DNA of 48,092 bases from Rhodanobacter sp. (GTDB lineage Bacteria > Pseudomonadota > Gammaproteobacteria > Xanthomonadales > Rhodanobacteraceae). The notes beneath the pieces are model-generated. The model made no database searches. It was given only the letters and a program-made list of their open reading frames with translations, and had not been told where the DNA came from. This document shows positions 18,757-27,810 of this stretch, in pieces. Position 1 is the first letter of the stretch, and every line of letters begins with the position of its first letter. The position numbers and the translations under genes were made by a program. Location: NCBI GenBank assembly GCA_004298015.1, contig SCSE01000005.1, positions 1 to 48,092 on the forward strand, read 5' to 3'.

Positions 18757-18787
18757 ATCGGGCCGGCTTTTGCCGGCCCGACTTTGT
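18757..18787 (+). terminator. Rho-independent terminator of fimV
   Basis: A perfect 9-bp GC stem CGGGCCGGC/GCCGGCCCG (18759-18780) with TTTT loop is followed by the T-rich ACTTTGTT. Confidence 0.85.
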
Positions 18788-18838
18788 TGGCGTGCTGCTA
18801 ATCTTCACCGCTCCTCATTCCTTCCGCTTTTCCCGCTC

Positions 18839-19606
18839 ATGCGCATCGCCCTTGGCATCGAATACGACGGCACCGATTTTTGCGGCTGGCAGCGACTGAA
18901 AGTCGATGCCAATGTGCAATCGGCGGTGGAGCGTGCGCTGTCGCGTGTCGCCGACCATCCAGTTGAAATAAGCTGCGCGGGTCGCACCGATTCTGGAGTG
19001 CATGGTCGTTGCCAGGTGGTCCACTTCGATACCGGAGCCAGGCGCGACATGTGGGGTTGGGTGCTCGGCGGTTGCTCGAACCTTCCCGCCAGTGTGGCAG
19101 TGCTGTGGGCACAACCGGTGCCCGATGAATTTCACGCCCGCTTTTCCGCGCGCAGCCGTCGCTACCGATATCAGATCCTCAATCGTCCGGTGCGGGCAGC
19201 GCTGGACGCACGCTACGTGACCTGGGAGCGCCTGCCACTGGATGCCGCGAGAATGCACGAGGCGGCTCAGGCCCTGGTCGGCGAGCATGACTTCAGCGCC
19301 TTTCGCGCCTTGTCCTGCCAGGCGCCTCATCCGCGGCGCACGGTGCTGGCGGTCGAGGTGCGGCGCGAGGATGCGCAGCTTTTTGTCGAGATCGAGGCCA
19401 ATGCCTTCCTGCATCACATGGTGCGCAATATCGTCGGTTCGTTGTTGTTGATCGGGCGTGGCGAGCGGCCGGTAACGTGGGTGGGTGAGTTGCTGGCCGG
19501 TCGCGACCGCGCCGTCGCCGGCCCCACGGCGCCAGCCTCCGGGTTGACCTTCATCGGCCCGCGCTATGAGGCGCACTGGGGCCTGCCGGCGGAGGTCAGC
19601 CAGTGA
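18839..19606 (+). CDS. truA: tRNA pseudouridine(38-40) synthase TruA
   Basis: The product isomerises uridines 38-40 in the anticodon arm of several tRNAs. It has 255 residues. The catalytic aspartate is Asp51 in [11 protein letters not shown]. Other family blocks are [15 protein letters not shown] at the N-terminus, [16 protein letters not shown] and [19 protein letters not shown]. The ATG at 18839 matches the family start. Its last bases overlap trpF (GTGA), the same truA-trpF linkage known in many gammaproteobacteria. Confidence 0.96.
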   Translation: MRIALGIEYDGTDFCGWQRLKVDANVQSAVERALSRVADHPVEISCAGRTDSGVHGRCQVVHFDTGARRDMWGWVLGGCSNLPASVAVLWAQPVPDEFHARFSARSRRYRYQILNRPVRAALDARYVTWERLPLDAARMHEAAQALVGEHDFSAFRALSCQAPHPRRTVLAVEVRREDAQLFVEIEANAFLHHMVRNIVGSLLLIGRGERPVTWVGELLAGRDRAVAGPTAPASGLTFIGPRYEAHWGLPAEVSQ

Positions 19607-20232
19607 CCCGGATCAAATGCTGTGGCATGACCCGGATCGAGGATGCCTTGCTGGCGGCACGCTTGGGGGCAGACGCCATCGGGGTGGTGTTTACCGCCCG
19701 CAGCAGGCGTCAGGTGACGTTGCCGCGGGCGCGTGAGATCGTCGCCGCGATGCCGGTATTCGTGGATACGGTGGCGTTGTTCATGGACGACGACGCCGGG
19801 TTTGTGCAGCGGGTGATCGACGAAGTGCAGCCTTCGCTGCTGCAATTCCATGGCGGCGAGAGCGCCCGCTGGTGCGCGCAATTCGGACGTCCGTTCCTGA
19901 AAGCCATCGCGATGGGCGAGGGTGCGGCAGCCTTGCCGCGGCTGCGGGCGTACCCGCAAGCCGCCGGGCTGCTGCTGGATGGTCACGGCTTCGGCGAGGC
20001 GGGTGGCAGTGGCAAGGTATTCGATTGGTCGCTGATGCCTGGCGATCTGACCCAGCCGGTAATCCTTGCGGGCGGTCTTCGCCCCGACAATGTGGGTTCC
20101 GCCGTGCGCGCCATACAGCCATGGGCGGTCGACGTGGCCAGTGGCATCGAGTCGGCACCGGGTCTCAAGGATCCGCAACTTTTGCGGGCATTCATCGAAG
20201 CGGTTCGAGCGGTGGATGTAAAACACCCGTAG
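19603..20232 (+). CDS. trpF: Phosphoribosylanthranilate isomerase
   Basis: The product catalyses the Amadori rearrangement in tryptophan synthesis. It has 209 residues in a TIM-barrel fold. The N-terminal IKCCGMTR carries the catalytic cysteine (Cys7). [20 protein letters not shown] and [11 protein letters not shown] hold the phosphate-binding loops and the catalytic aspartate region, and [15 protein letters not shown] closes the site. It starts with GTG, overlapping the truA stop by four bases, so it is translationally coupled. The transcript converges on the LysR gene. Confidence 0.95.
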   Translation: MTRIKCCGMTRIEDALLAARLGADAIGVVFTARSRRQVTLPRAREIVAAMPVFVDTVALFMDDDAGFVQRVIDEVQPSLLQFHGGESARWCAQFGRPFLKAIAMGEGAAALPRLRAYPQAAGLLLDGHGFGEAGGSGKVFDWSLMPGDLTQPVILAGGLRPDNVGSAVRAIQPWAVDVASGIESAPGLKDPQLLRAFIEAVRAVDVKHP

Positions 20233-20256
20233 CCGCTGTCATGGACGCGAACAGGC

Positions 20257-20293
20257 GATTGCAGCAGGCAGGCGAATTTTTCACAGCCTCTCA
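20257..20293 (-). repeat. Stop-codon-linked repeat, copy 2
   Basis: This 37-base element begins with the TGA of the LysR gene and reads GAGGCTGTGAAAAATTCGCC, then TGCCTGCTGCAATC. It matches copies at 10253-10287 and 47574-47610, and it fills most of the convergent trpF/LysR spacer. Confidence 0.75.
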
Positions 20294-21184
20294 GGCGTCC
20301 GCCAGTTCGGCACGAAGCCATGCTGCCATGCCGTCGGCGCGCTCGTCGCGGCGTCCTTTTGGGGTGGCGAAAATCCACTCGGCGGCGGTTGGCTGGAAGC
20401 CCCAGGGCGCCAGCAGGCGCCCACTGTCCAGGTCGTCGGCAACCAGCGGGGCGGGTGCGATCGCGACGCCCAACCCCGCCACGGCGGCTTCCAGCAGATA
20501 GTAGAGATGGGCGAAGCCCTGGCCGCGTGCCGCCGGTGCGACGGCCAGGCCGGTGGCAGTCGCCCAGTCTGACCAGGCTTGTGGCCGTGACGCCGTATGC
20601 AGTACCGGTTCGTCGAGCAGCACCGATGCCGGCAATCCACGCAGCCGCGGCCAGCCGGCGTAGCGCGGGCTGACCACCGGACCGATCCGCTCCGGCGCCA
20701 GGACCTCGACCCGCCAGTTCGGCGGCCACGGCCGAGCGGCCAGCAGCAAGGCGCCATCCATGCCGGCAAGATCCGGTGAAAGTGGCTCCTCCTGCGCCGA
20801 CAGGTGCAGTTGCAGGGTCGGCAGGTCGTGGCCGAGACGGTCCAGTCGCGGGATAACCCAGCGTGCCAGCAGGCTGCCCGGACAACCGAGCACGAAGGCG
20901 TCTGGCGTACGGTTCTGGCGCAGCGCCGCCCAGCTGTCGCGCAATGCACCGAGGGCGGCGGAGGCGCCTTCATGCAGCTGTTCTCCCGCGGCAGTCAACA
21001 CCAGCCCGCGGCCCTGGCGTGCAAACAGTGGTTTGCCCAGTGACGCTTCCAGCAGCCGCAGTTGCCGGCTCACCGCACCGTGCGTCACCGAGAGTTCGGC
21101 GCCCGCGCGGGTCACGCTGTTCAGGCGGGCGACTGCCTCGAACGCCCGCAGCGCATTCAACGGCGGGAGTTCATGCCTGGTCAT
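20291..21184 (-). CDS. trpI: LysR-family regulator, TrpI-like
   Basis: The product is 297 residues. The N-terminal winged HTH is PPLNALRAFEAVARLNSVTRAGAELSVTHGAVSRQLRLLE (about 7-48). The effector domain follows from about 95. It is divergent from trpB, with 126 bases between. In Pseudomonas the regulator TrpI lies exactly so and activates trpBA in response to indoleglycerol phosphate. The role here is inferred from that layout and the dyad at 21250-21266. LALRAFEAVAR and the GcvA/AmpR-like sequence allow an alternative name. Confidence in LysR family is high, in TrpI function moderate. Confidence 0.85.
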   Translation of the reverse strand: MTRHELPPLNALRAFEAVARLNSVTRAGAELSVTHGAVSRQLRLLEASLGKPLFARQGRGLVLTAAGEQLHEGASAALGALRDSWAALRQNRTPDAFVLGCPGSLLARWVIPRLDRLGHDLPTLQLHLSAQEEPLSPDLAGMDGALLLAARPWPPNWRVEVLAPERIGPVVSPRYAGWPRLRGLPASVLLDEPVLHTASRPQAWSDWATATGLAVAPAARGQGFAHLYYLLEAAVAGLGVAIAPAPLVADDLDSGRLLAPWGFQPTAAEWIFATPKGRRDERADGMAAWLRAELADA

Positions 21185-21310
21185 AGGTGATTTTTACTGA
21201 CATGTCATGCTGATTTTATCGCTTTTTGCAGGTCACAAATTGCGTTATCTTGCATTAGGACTGCAATTTAGTCCCTCATCCTATCTCAGGTTTTTGCACA
21301 GGATCATTCC
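21185..21310. promoter_or_regulatory. Divergent trpI/trpB control region with LysR-type dyad
   Basis: This AT-richer spacer contains TTGCA-N7-TGCAA (21250-21266), a palindrome of LysR type (T-N11-A core). It lies about 45 bases before the trpB ATG, so it is well placed for an activator. The divergent start of the LysR gene lies at 21184. No RNA switch or leader peptide was seen. Confidence 0.55.
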
Positions 21311-22522
21311 ATGTCGAGTACCCCGGATTTCCATCGCTGGCCCGATGCCCACGGACGCTTCGGCGACTTTGGGGGGCAGTACGTGGCCGAAACCCTGATG
21401 GCGCCGCTGGCCGAGTTGACCGAAGCGTACGAGCGCCTGCGCGACGATCCCGCATTCATTGCCGAGCTCGATCGCGACCTGAAGCACTACGTCGGTCGTC
21501 CCAGCCCGATTTATCACGCCGAGCGCCTGTCGCAACATGTCGGCGGCGCGCGGATCCTGCTCAAGCGCGAGGACCTGAACCATACCGGCGCGCACAAGAT
21601 CAACAACACGGTCGGCCAGGCACTGGTGGCCAGGCGCATGGGCAAGCCGCGCATCATCGCCGAGACTGGCGCCGGCCAGCACGGCGTGGCCAGTGCCACA
21701 GTGGCAGCGCGGCTGGGTCTGAAGTGCGTGGTCTACATGGGTGCGGTCGACATCGAGCGGCAGAAGATCAACGTCTACCGGATGAAGCTGCTCGGTGCCG
21801 AGGTGGTGCCGGTGACGTCGGGTTCGAAGACGCTGAAGGATGCCTTGAACGAGGCGATGCGCGACTGGGTGACCAATGTCGCCGACACCTTCTACATCAT
21901 CGGCACGGTAGCCGGCCCGCATCCGTATCCGATGATGGTGCGCGACTTCAACGCCATCGTCGGGCGCGAAGCGCGCACGCAGATGCTGGAAGAGTACGGC
22001 CGTCTGCCGGACGTGCTGACGGCCTGCGTCGGCGGAGGTTCCAATGCGATCGGCCTGTTTCACGCGTTCCTCAACGATGCTGACGTGCGCATGGTCGGCG
22101 CGGAGGCGGCTGGCGAGGGCATCGCCAGTGGGCATCACGCCGCCTCGCTGGCGGCCGGGCGACCCGGTGTGCTGCATGGCAACCGCACCTACGTGTTGTG
22201 CGACGACAACGGCCAGATTGCCGAGACGCATTCGATTTCCGCCGGCCTCGACTATCCTGGTGTCGGTCCCGAGCATGCCTATCTCAAGGACGCCGGGCGC
22301 GCTGAGTATGTGGGTGTCACCGATGACGAGGCGATGGAGGCGTTTCACCTGCTGGCGCGAACCGAGGGCATCCTGGCGGCGCTGGAGTCCAGCCACGCGG
22401 TGGCGCAGGCGATCAAGCTTGCGCGTGAGCTGCCCAGCGACGGCATCGTGCTGTGCAACCTGTCGGGTCGTGGCGACAAGGACGTGCATACCATCGCCGC
22501 ACGCGAGGGGGTGAACGTATGA
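21311..22522 (+). CDS. trpB: Tryptophan synthase beta chain
   Basis: The product condenses indole with serine using pyridoxal phosphate. It has 403 residues, normal length. N-terminal [16 protein letters not shown] is the family start. The PLP lysine is Lys96 in [24 protein letters not shown] forms the substrate loop and [12 protein letters not shown] binds the cofactor phosphate. It overlaps trpA by four bases (ATGA), so the two subunits are made in step. Confidence 0.98.
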   Translation: MSSTPDFHRWPDAHGRFGDFGGQYVAETLMAPLAELTEAYERLRDDPAFIAELDRDLKHYVGRPSPIYHAERLSQHVGGARILLKREDLNHTGAHKINNTVGQALVARRMGKPRIIAETGAGQHGVASATVAARLGLKCVVYMGAVDIERQKINVYRMKLLGAEVVPVTSGSKTLKDALNEAMRDWVTNVADTFYIIGTVAGPHPYPMMVRDFNAIVGREARTQMLEEYGRLPDVLTACVGGGSNAIGLFHAFLNDADVRMVGAEAAGEGIASGHHAASLAAGRPGVLHGNRTYVLCDDNGQIAETHSISAGLDYPGVGPEHAYLKDAGRAEYVGVTDDEAMEAFHLLARTEGILAALESSHAVAQAIKLARELPSDGIVLCNLSGRGDKDVHTIAAREGVNV

Positions 22523-23319
22523 GCCGCATCGATCAACGCTTTGCCCAGTTGAAAGCCGCCAGACGCACCGGACTGATTCCGTTCGTGACCGCGGGTGATC
22601 CCTCCCCCGAGCACATGGTCACCTTGATGCATGCGCTGGTCGATGCCGGTGCCGACCTGATCGAACTGGGCGTACCGTTTTCCGATCCGATGGCCGACGG
22701 CCCGGTGATCCAGCATGCCAGCGAACGGGCAATCGCCCGCGGCGTCGGTATCGCGGAGGTGCTGGGCTGGGTAACGGCGTTTCGCTCGCGCGATGCCGAG
22801 ACCCCGATCGTGCTGATGGGTTACCTGAATCCGATCGAGATCCACGGTTACGAGCGCTTTGCCGGGGAAGCGGTTCTGGCTGGCGTGGATGGCGTGCTGC
22901 TGGTGGACTGCCCGCTGGAGGAGGCTGCCGTGTTGCGGCCCTTGCGCGCGGCCGGCCTGCAACAGATCCTGCTGGCGGCGCCGACCACCGCACCGGGGCG
23001 TATGGCGAAGTTGTGCGAGTCGGCTGAGGGCTTCCTGTACTATGTGTCGTTTGCCGGGATTACCGGCGCGGGGAGCCTCAGCACCCATGATATCGCCGCC
23101 CGCGTGGCAGATATCCGGGCCCGTGCCACAGTGCCGGTGGCGGTGGGCTTCGGCGTGCGTGATGCGCAAAGCGCGAAGGAAATCGCCGGCTTTGCCGATG
23201 CCGTGGTTATCGGCAGCGCGCTGGTTGGACGGTTGGCGGGAGCCGACGGGCCGGATGATATCGCCGGTCGTGTACGGGATATCCTGCAGCCGATCCGCCG
23301 CGCGCTCGACAGTCACTGA
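22519..23319 (+). CDS. trpA: Tryptophan synthase alpha chain
   Basis: The product cleaves indole-3-glycerol phosphate to indole, which passes to TrpB. It has 266 residues. Catalytic Glu49 ([11 protein letters not shown]) and Asp60 (PMADGP) match the canonical numbering. The phosphate-binding [14 protein letters not shown] is near the C-terminus. Start ATG overlaps the trpB stop. The stop lies inside a hairpin shared with the trpA-accD gap. Confidence 0.97.
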   Translation: MSRIDQRFAQLKAARRTGLIPFVTAGDPSPEHMVTLMHALVDAGADLIELGVPFSDPMADGPVIQHASERAIARGVGIAEVLGWVTAFRSRDAETPIVLMGYLNPIEIHGYERFAGEAVLAGVDGVLLVDCPLEEAAVLRPLRAAGLQQILLAAPTTAPGRMAKLCESAEGFLYYVSFAGITGAGSLSTHDIAARVADIRARATVPVAVGFGVRDAQSAKEIAGFADAVVIGSALVGRLAGADGPDDIAGRVRDILQPIRRALDSH

Positions 23320-23341
23320 AACGGTCTTCTGGCCGTTTCAG
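23316..23341 (+). promoter_or_regulatory. Hairpin across the trpA stop, before accD
   Basis: CTGAAACGG (23316-23324) pairs with CCGTTTCAG (23333-23341) over an 8-base loop. There is no T tract, so it is more likely an RNA-stability or processing hairpin in the trpBA-accD transcript than a terminator. Confidence 0.45.
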
Positions 23342-23365
23342 GTCAGCAACGTTTGAGGTGATGCG

Positions 23366-24235
23366 ATGAACTGGCTGCAGAAAATCATGAATCCGCGCAC
23401 CCGCGCCCAGCAACCGAACGCCGGCAAGGGTTCAGTTCCGGAGGGTGTGTGGGAGAAGTGCGGCGGGTGCGGGGCCGTGCTGTATCGGCCGGAGCTGGAA
23501 CGCAACCTGATGGTCTGTCCCAAGTGCGACCACCATCACTACATCGAGGCACGTGTGCGCCTGCAGGGCTTCCTCGACGAGGGCTCCACCCAGGAGCTGT
23601 GGGCTTCCATGGAGGCTGTCGATCCGCTGAAGTTTCGCGACACCAGGAAATACCGCGAGCGCATCGTCGCCACCCAGAAGAAGACCGGCGAAAAGGATGC
23701 GCTGGTCGCCATGAGCGGTACGCTCAAGGGCCGGCCGCTGATGGCGGTGGCATTCGAATTTGCCTACATGGGCGGTTCGATGGGTTCGGTGGTGGGCGAA
23801 AAATTCACCCGTGCCGCGGAACGGGCACTGGCCGACAAGAGTGCCCTGGTGTGCTTTTCCGCTACCGGCGGCGCGCGCATGCAGGAGGCATTGTTCTCAT
23901 TGATGCAGATGGCCAAGACCTCGGCCGCACTGGCACGCCTGCGCGAGGCCGGGATACCGTACATCAGCGTGTTGACCAATCCGACCACCGGTGGCGTCTC
24001 GGCCAGCCTGGCGATGCTCGGGGACATCAACGTCGGCGAGCCCAAGGCCTTGATCGGTTTTGCCGGGCCGCGGGTGATCGAGCAGACCGTTCGCGAGACC
24101 TTGCCGGAGGGCTTCCAGCGTTCCGAGTTCCTGATCGAGCATGGGGCGATCGACATGATCGTCGACCGGCGCGCGATGCGCGATAAGCTGGCCGACCTGC
24201 TGGGCATTCTCGGCAAGGCATCGCGCGCTGCCTGA
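23366..24235 (+). CDS. accD: Acetyl-CoA carboxylase carboxyltransferase subunit beta
   Basis: The product works with AccA to move carboxyl from biotin to acetyl-CoA for fatty-acid synthesis. It has 289 residues. The zinc ribbon is Cys32-x2-Cys35 and Cys51-x2-Cys54. The crotonase-like core includes [37 protein letters not shown] and [22 protein letters not shown] upstream of the ATG is the ribosome-binding site. The trpBA-accD linkage is usual; folC, its usual next neighbour in gammaproteobacteria, is absent, and a DnaA-box-like region comes instead. Confidence 0.97.
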   Translation: MNWLQKIMNPRTRAQQPNAGKGSVPEGVWEKCGGCGAVLYRPELERNLMVCPKCDHHHYIEARVRLQGFLDEGSTQELWASMEAVDPLKFRDTRKYRERIVATQKKTGEKDALVAMSGTLKGRPLMAVAFEFAYMGGSMGSVVGEKFTRAAERALADKSALVCFSATGGARMQEALFSLMQMAKTSAALARLREAGIPYISVLTNPTTGGVSASLAMLGDINVGEPKALIGFAGPRVIEQTVRETLPEGFQRSEFLIEHGAIDMIVDRRAMRDKLADLLGILGKASRAA

Positions 24236-24248
24236 AGCGGCGAACGGG

Positions 24249-24570
24249 TTTTCCACCGCGGCTGTGGAAGCCTCGGGGCAAGCCCTGTGGACAACCCGCG
24301 AAGGCGACTTTCCATTCAATGACTTGTGACATGCTGAGCAGGAATTGCTCAGCGCGTCACCCTGTTTGTCGCGTTCCGATGCGTGGCGTGGTCGTCGATC
24401 GCGGTGGGAGTTTTCCACACCCATTGTGCACAGTCGTCCGGCAAGCCTGTGGACAAGCTGCGAGGACACCTTTGTCGACAGTCACTTGCTACGCACTGGC
24501 GCATTTTTGCCCAGCGCGCAGCCGTTTTCCACAGACGATGTGGAGCATTGCCGGTAAAGCCTGTGGACAA
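24249..24570. promoter_or_regulatory. Cluster of DnaA-box-like nonamers
   Basis: Three exact copies of TGTGGACAA (reverse TTGTCCACA) lie at 24286-24294, 24448-24456 and 24562-24570. Two TTTTCCACA lie at 24411-24419 and 24525-24533; these fit the TTWTNCACA consensus. Variants are TTGTGCACA (24424-24432), TTGTCGACA (24472-24480) and TTTTCCACC (24249-24257). There is also a perfect 8-bp hairpin, GCTGAGCA/TGCTCAGC (24333-24353). No gene is found in 24236-24648. No AT-rich unwinding stretch or dnaA/dnaN neighbour is seen, so a DnaA-titrating site is likelier than an origin. Confidence 0.6.
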
Positions 24571-24648
24571 GATAGCTATCTCACTGAATGCCCAGAGGCT
24601 TGTGACGGCGTGAGCAGATTGTGTCCATGGCGACACGGTGAAGGTGGC

Positions 24649-25221
24649 TTAGCTCAGGCTCGTCGCCAGCGACAGCAACCACAGTGATGATGCGCCGAGT
24701 CCACTGCCAAGGGCGATCGCGGCCAGCACATCGCTGGGGTAATGCAAACCGAGAGTGACCCGTGAGACAGCGACCAGCGTGGTAAAGGTCAGCAGCAACG
24801 GTGCCAGTGGCGGAAACCAGGCCAGCGCAACATAGGTGAAACTGACCGCCTGCAAGGTATGCCCGGAAGGAAAGCTGAATTCGTCCAGTGGCGGCACGTG
24901 GGCGATTACGCCCGGGCAGACCCGGTACGGGCGTGGTCGTTGCGTCCAGCGTTTCAACTGGCGATACAGCAGCAACGCGAGCAGTCCGGTTGCGGCCATG
25001 TGCCCGGCTGCCAACAGTCCCCGGTATCCGCCCACTAGAATCAGGCCGATCATCAGTGCGTACCAGAAGAGGCCGTCGCCGAGCCGGCTCACGGCGCCGA
25101 AGAAAAGGCCTACCGCGCGGCGGGTGCCCCAGCGGTTGGCGAGAACGCAGACGCGGCGATCGAGGGCGAAGCGCGGTCCGAGTGAAAGTTCAGGCGTGGG
25201 CGGCATCAACGGCATGTTCAT
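24649..25221 (-). CDS. PAP2-family phosphatase
   Basis: The product is a 190-residue membrane phosphatase, possibly acting on lipid phosphates or undecaprenyl pyrophosphate. The three acid-phosphatase motifs are visible: KRWTQRPRPY (motif 1), FSFPSGHTLQ (motif 2) and SRVTLGLHYPSDVL (motif 3, catalytic His). Five or six membrane segments surround them. The 5' end overlaps the upstream glycosyltransferase by about 30 bases, so the two are probably coupled. ATGs at 25215 or 25206 are alternative starts. The pairing with a GT suggests envelope-lipid work. Confidence 0.85.
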   Translation of the reverse strand: MNMPLMPPTPELSLGPRFALDRRVCVLANRWGTRRAVGLFFGAVSRLGDGLFWYALMIGLILVGGYRGLLAAGHMAATGLLALLLYRQLKRWTQRPRPYRVCPGVIAHVPPLDEFSFPSGHTLQAVSFTYVALAWFPPLAPLLLTFTTLVAVSRVTLGLHYPSDVLAAIALGSGLGASSLWLLSLATSLS

Positions 25222-26350
25222 GCAAATTCTCCTCGGCCATGTCGCGCAACAGGTTTTCGAAATCGCGGATTACCGCATCGGGTGACAGCGCGGCCATGCT
25301 GGCGCGCGCGGCTCGCCCCATGTGGCGGATCAGCGCCGGATTGCCGGCAAGCTTGACGCTGGCGTCGACAAAGGCCTGCGCCTCATCGGACGCGATGCAG
25401 TAGCCGTTGACCCCGTCGACCAGATGCTCGCGCGCAGCGCCCTCGGCATAGGCCACCACCGGGAGTCCTGCGGCGAGCGCCTCCAGTATCACGTTGCCGA
25501 AGGTTTCGCTGAGGCTGGGGAAGGGGAACAGGTCGGCGCTGGCGTAATGCCGGGCCAGTGCTTCTCCCCGCTGTACACCGGCAAAGATGAAGTCCGGATG
25601 CGCCGATTCCAGCGCGGCGCGTGCCGGTCCATCGCCAACCCAGATATAACGTGCCTTAGGTACCTGTTGCTGAATTGCGCGGAAGGCGCGCACGGCCAGC
25701 GCCAGGTTTTTTTCTACAGCGATGCGCCCGACATACAGCACCGCCGGCGTGCTGGCGTCGATGCCCCATTCGCGGCGCAAACCTTCGTCGCGCCGGCTCG
25801 GACAGAACAGTCGGGTGTCGACGGCACGGCGCAGCAGCCGCGCATGGTCGATACCTAGTGCAAGCAGTTCGCCGGCCAAGGCGTCGGTGGGCACCAGGGT
25901 CGCAGTAGCGCGGCGATGGAAACGGCGCAGATAGCCGCGGATCCATGGTGCCAGAAGACCGACACCATAGTGCTCGGCGTAGCTGTCAAAGCGGGTATGG
26001 AAGCCGCTGCCGACCGGTATGCCCATGCTGCTCGCAGTCCGCATCGCCGACCAGCCAAGCGGTCCCTCCGTGGCGACATAGATCGCGTCGGGGCGTTGCC
26101 GCGTCCAGTGCCGGCGCAAGCTGCGGCCCGCCGGGAGACCGAATCGCAGGCCGGGATATCCGGGCAGGGCGCTGCCACCGACCTCGAAGACCTCGATGCC
26201 GGGTTCGGTGCTGACGACCTGCGATTGCCGGGGCCGGATCAGATCCACCCGATGACCGCGGTCGGCCAGGCCGACCGCCAGGCTGTGCACGGTCAGTGCC
26301 ACGCCGTTGACTTCCGGTGGGTAGGTTTCGCTGACGATGCCGATGCGCAT
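25190..26350 (-). CDS. GT4-family glycosyltransferase
   Basis: The product has 386 residues. The N-terminal Rossmann domain is MRIGIVSETYPPEVNGVALTVH, typical of GT4 enzymes of the MgtA/SqdX-like branch (lipid- or mannose-linked glycans). The C-terminal nucleotide-sugar domain includes PAVLYVGRIAVEKNLALAVRAF and FPSLSETFGNVILEALAAGLPVVAYAEGAAREHL, with the E-x7-E motif. The ATG at 26350 was chosen for that N-terminus; the longer frame upstream is not typical. It is likely in an operon with PAP2 downstream. Donor and acceptor are unknown. Confidence 0.87.
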   Translation of the reverse strand: MRIGIVSETYPPEVNGVALTVHSLAVGLADRGHRVDLIRPRQSQVVSTEPGIEVFEVGGSALPGYPGLRFGLPAGRSLRRHWTRQRPDAIYVATEGPLGWSAMRTASSMGIPVGSGFHTRFDSYAEHYGVGLLAPWIRGYLRRFHRRATATLVPTDALAGELLALGIDHARLLRRAVDTRLFCPSRRDEGLRREWGIDASTPAVLYVGRIAVEKNLALAVRAFRAIQQQVPKARYIWVGDGPARAALESAHPDFIFAGVQRGEALARHYASADLFPFPSLSETFGNVILEALAAGLPVVAYAEGAAREHLVDGVNGYCIASDEAQAFVDASVKLAGNPALIRHMGRAARASMAALSPDAVIRDFENLLRDMAEENLHEHAVDAAHA

Positions 26351-26523
26351 GACGGTACCTGTGCTGGCTTGGCACAGCTTCCACGGCCGGCATGGCGCAG
26401 GCATGTCGGGCGGATGACGCAGCGGTGACGGACACCGGGCTTGCTTGTGTGCGTCGGCGCGACGCATGTGCAATGCCGAGATCGGACGCCTACACTGAAT
26501 TTTTCCGTCACCGGAGTTCGCCG

Positions 26524-26958
26524 ATGAAACGTACCCTGCTTGCAGTGGCCCTGGCCGTGTGGTGCACGGCCGCCGTCGCCACCGACGTTGCCGGTTCGCC
26601 GAACCTCACGGCGCCGGCCGGCGCCTCGGTCTACATCATCTCCCCCGCTGACGGCGCGACGGTCGGTCGGCACCTCACCGTGCGTTTCGGTCTGCGCGGG
26701 ATGGGTGTTGCGCCGGCCGGGGTGAGCCGGCCGCGTACCGGCCACCACCATTTGTTGGTAGACATGAAGCAGCTACCCCCGGCCAGTGCCCCGATCCCGA
26801 GCGATGCCTGGCACCTTCACTTCGGCGGGGGGCAGACCGAGGCCTCGCTCACGTTGAAGCCCGGCACGCACACCTTGCAGTTGGAGCTGGCCGATGCCCA
26901 CCACGTACCCTTTGCACCGGCGCTGGTGTCGAAGCGGATCACCCTCCACGTCGAGTGA
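26524..26958 (+). CDS. Exported DUF4399-type protein
   Basis: The product has 144 residues. A signal peptide (MKRTLLAVALAVWCTAAVA, cleavage near 19-20) is followed by an immunoglobulin-like small domain with SPADGATVGRHLTVRFGLRGMGV. A His-rich TGHHHLLVDM and FGGGQTEASLTLKPGTHTLQLEL complete the family pattern. It acts in the periplasm; the His cluster suggests metal contact, but the function is unknown. It is divergent from the GT4 gene, with 173 bases between the starts. Confidence 0.8.
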   Translation: MKRTLLAVALAVWCTAAVATDVAGSPNLTAPAGASVYIISPADGATVGRHLTVRFGLRGMGVAPAGVSRPRTGHHHLLVDMKQLPPASAPIPSDAWHLHFGGGQTEASLTLKPGTHTLQLELADAHHVPFAPALVSKRITLHVE

Positions 26959-26972
26959 TCTGGAAACGGCGC

Positions 26973-27782
26973 TTATCGGCCGAGATAGACCGATACGCCC
27001 AGGTGTCCCTGCCAGCGGCTGGCGACACCGCTGAGTCGGCGGTCCACGCCGGTGTCGAGCTGCACGCGAGGCGTGACCATCCAGGCAAGACCGGTACCGG
27101 CGAGGCTGCCGTAGCCTTGTCCCGCCAGGTACAGCAGTGCGGTTTGCGCATAGATCGTCAGCCGGGGAGTCAGGGCGTAGCCATCGCTGAATGCCAGCGT
27201 GGTGTCGGTGCGGCCACCCGCGCGCACGTTTTCGACATAGGCTCCCAGTGCATTGCCCGCGTTCGCCTGCAGGTTGAGTTCGAGGCCAAGCAGATACTGA
27301 CGCCGGTTGTTGCGGAAGTCGGGTGCCCCATCGGTGAATTCGACGCTGCCCAGCAAGCCCCAGCTGAAGCGGCGAATGTTCGACGGCAGTGCCAGCTTGA
27401 GCCCGAGGTGGCTGTCGCCGCGACCATGGCGGGTGTAGTCGGTGCCGCCGCCGGACAGTCGAAGGCGGTTGTACGGTGAGCTGCCCAGTTGCAGCTCCAG
27501 CGGGCCGCCGAGGCCGATCCGCAGCAGGCTGTCGGCGGTGTACAGCGAGCTGCGCACGCCCGCCTGACGGTCGCCGGTCCAGTCGGGCAGCCCTTGTTCG
27601 ATGGTGACGTCGCCGGCACCCAGAACGGCCGGGTTGAATCCATAACCCGGGCGATCATAGCCGGGGTTGCCGGCATACGCGGGCAGGGCGAGCAGCAGGC
27701 TTCCGAGCAGGGCGGCGACCGATACGGTTCGTTGCAGGCGGCGAGGCGGCAGTTGCCCGTGCTTGTATCGGCTAAAATCCAC
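26973..27782 (-). CDS. Outer-membrane beta-barrel-like protein (phenol MetA-pathway-like family)
   Basis: The product has 269 residues. A signal peptide ends in LPAYA. The rest is an alternating aromatic/Gly pattern typical of outer-membrane barrels, for example [51 protein letters not shown] and LGVSVYLGR at the end, with a final aromatic region. It resembles PF13557-like transporters of unknown solute. The start GTG at 27782 has GGAG eight bases upstream. A further ATG at 27812 is possible but would overlap the gltX start on the other strand. Confidence 0.65.
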   Translation of the reverse strand: MDFSRYKHGQLPPRRLQRTVSVAALLGSLLLALPAYAGNPGYDRPGYGFNPAVLGAGDVTIEQGLPDWTGDRQAGVRSSLYTADSLLRIGLGGPLELQLGSSPYNRLRLSGGGTDYTRHGRGDSHLGLKLALPSNIRRFSWGLLGSVEFTDGAPDFRNNRRQYLLGLELNLQANAGNALGAYVENVRAGGRTDTTLAFSDGYALTPRLTIYAQTALLYLAGQGYGSLAGTGLAWMVTPRVQLDTGVDRRLSGVASRWQGHLGVSVYLGR

Positions 27783-27810
27783 GGCTTCACTCCGTAAGTT
27801 GCAAAATTTC

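Noticed and set aside
24236..24648. Chromosomal origin of replication
   Set aside because: DnaA-like boxes are present, but no AT-rich unwinding region and no dnaA, dnaN, gidA or parAB neighbours; kept only as a DnaA-binding candidate.
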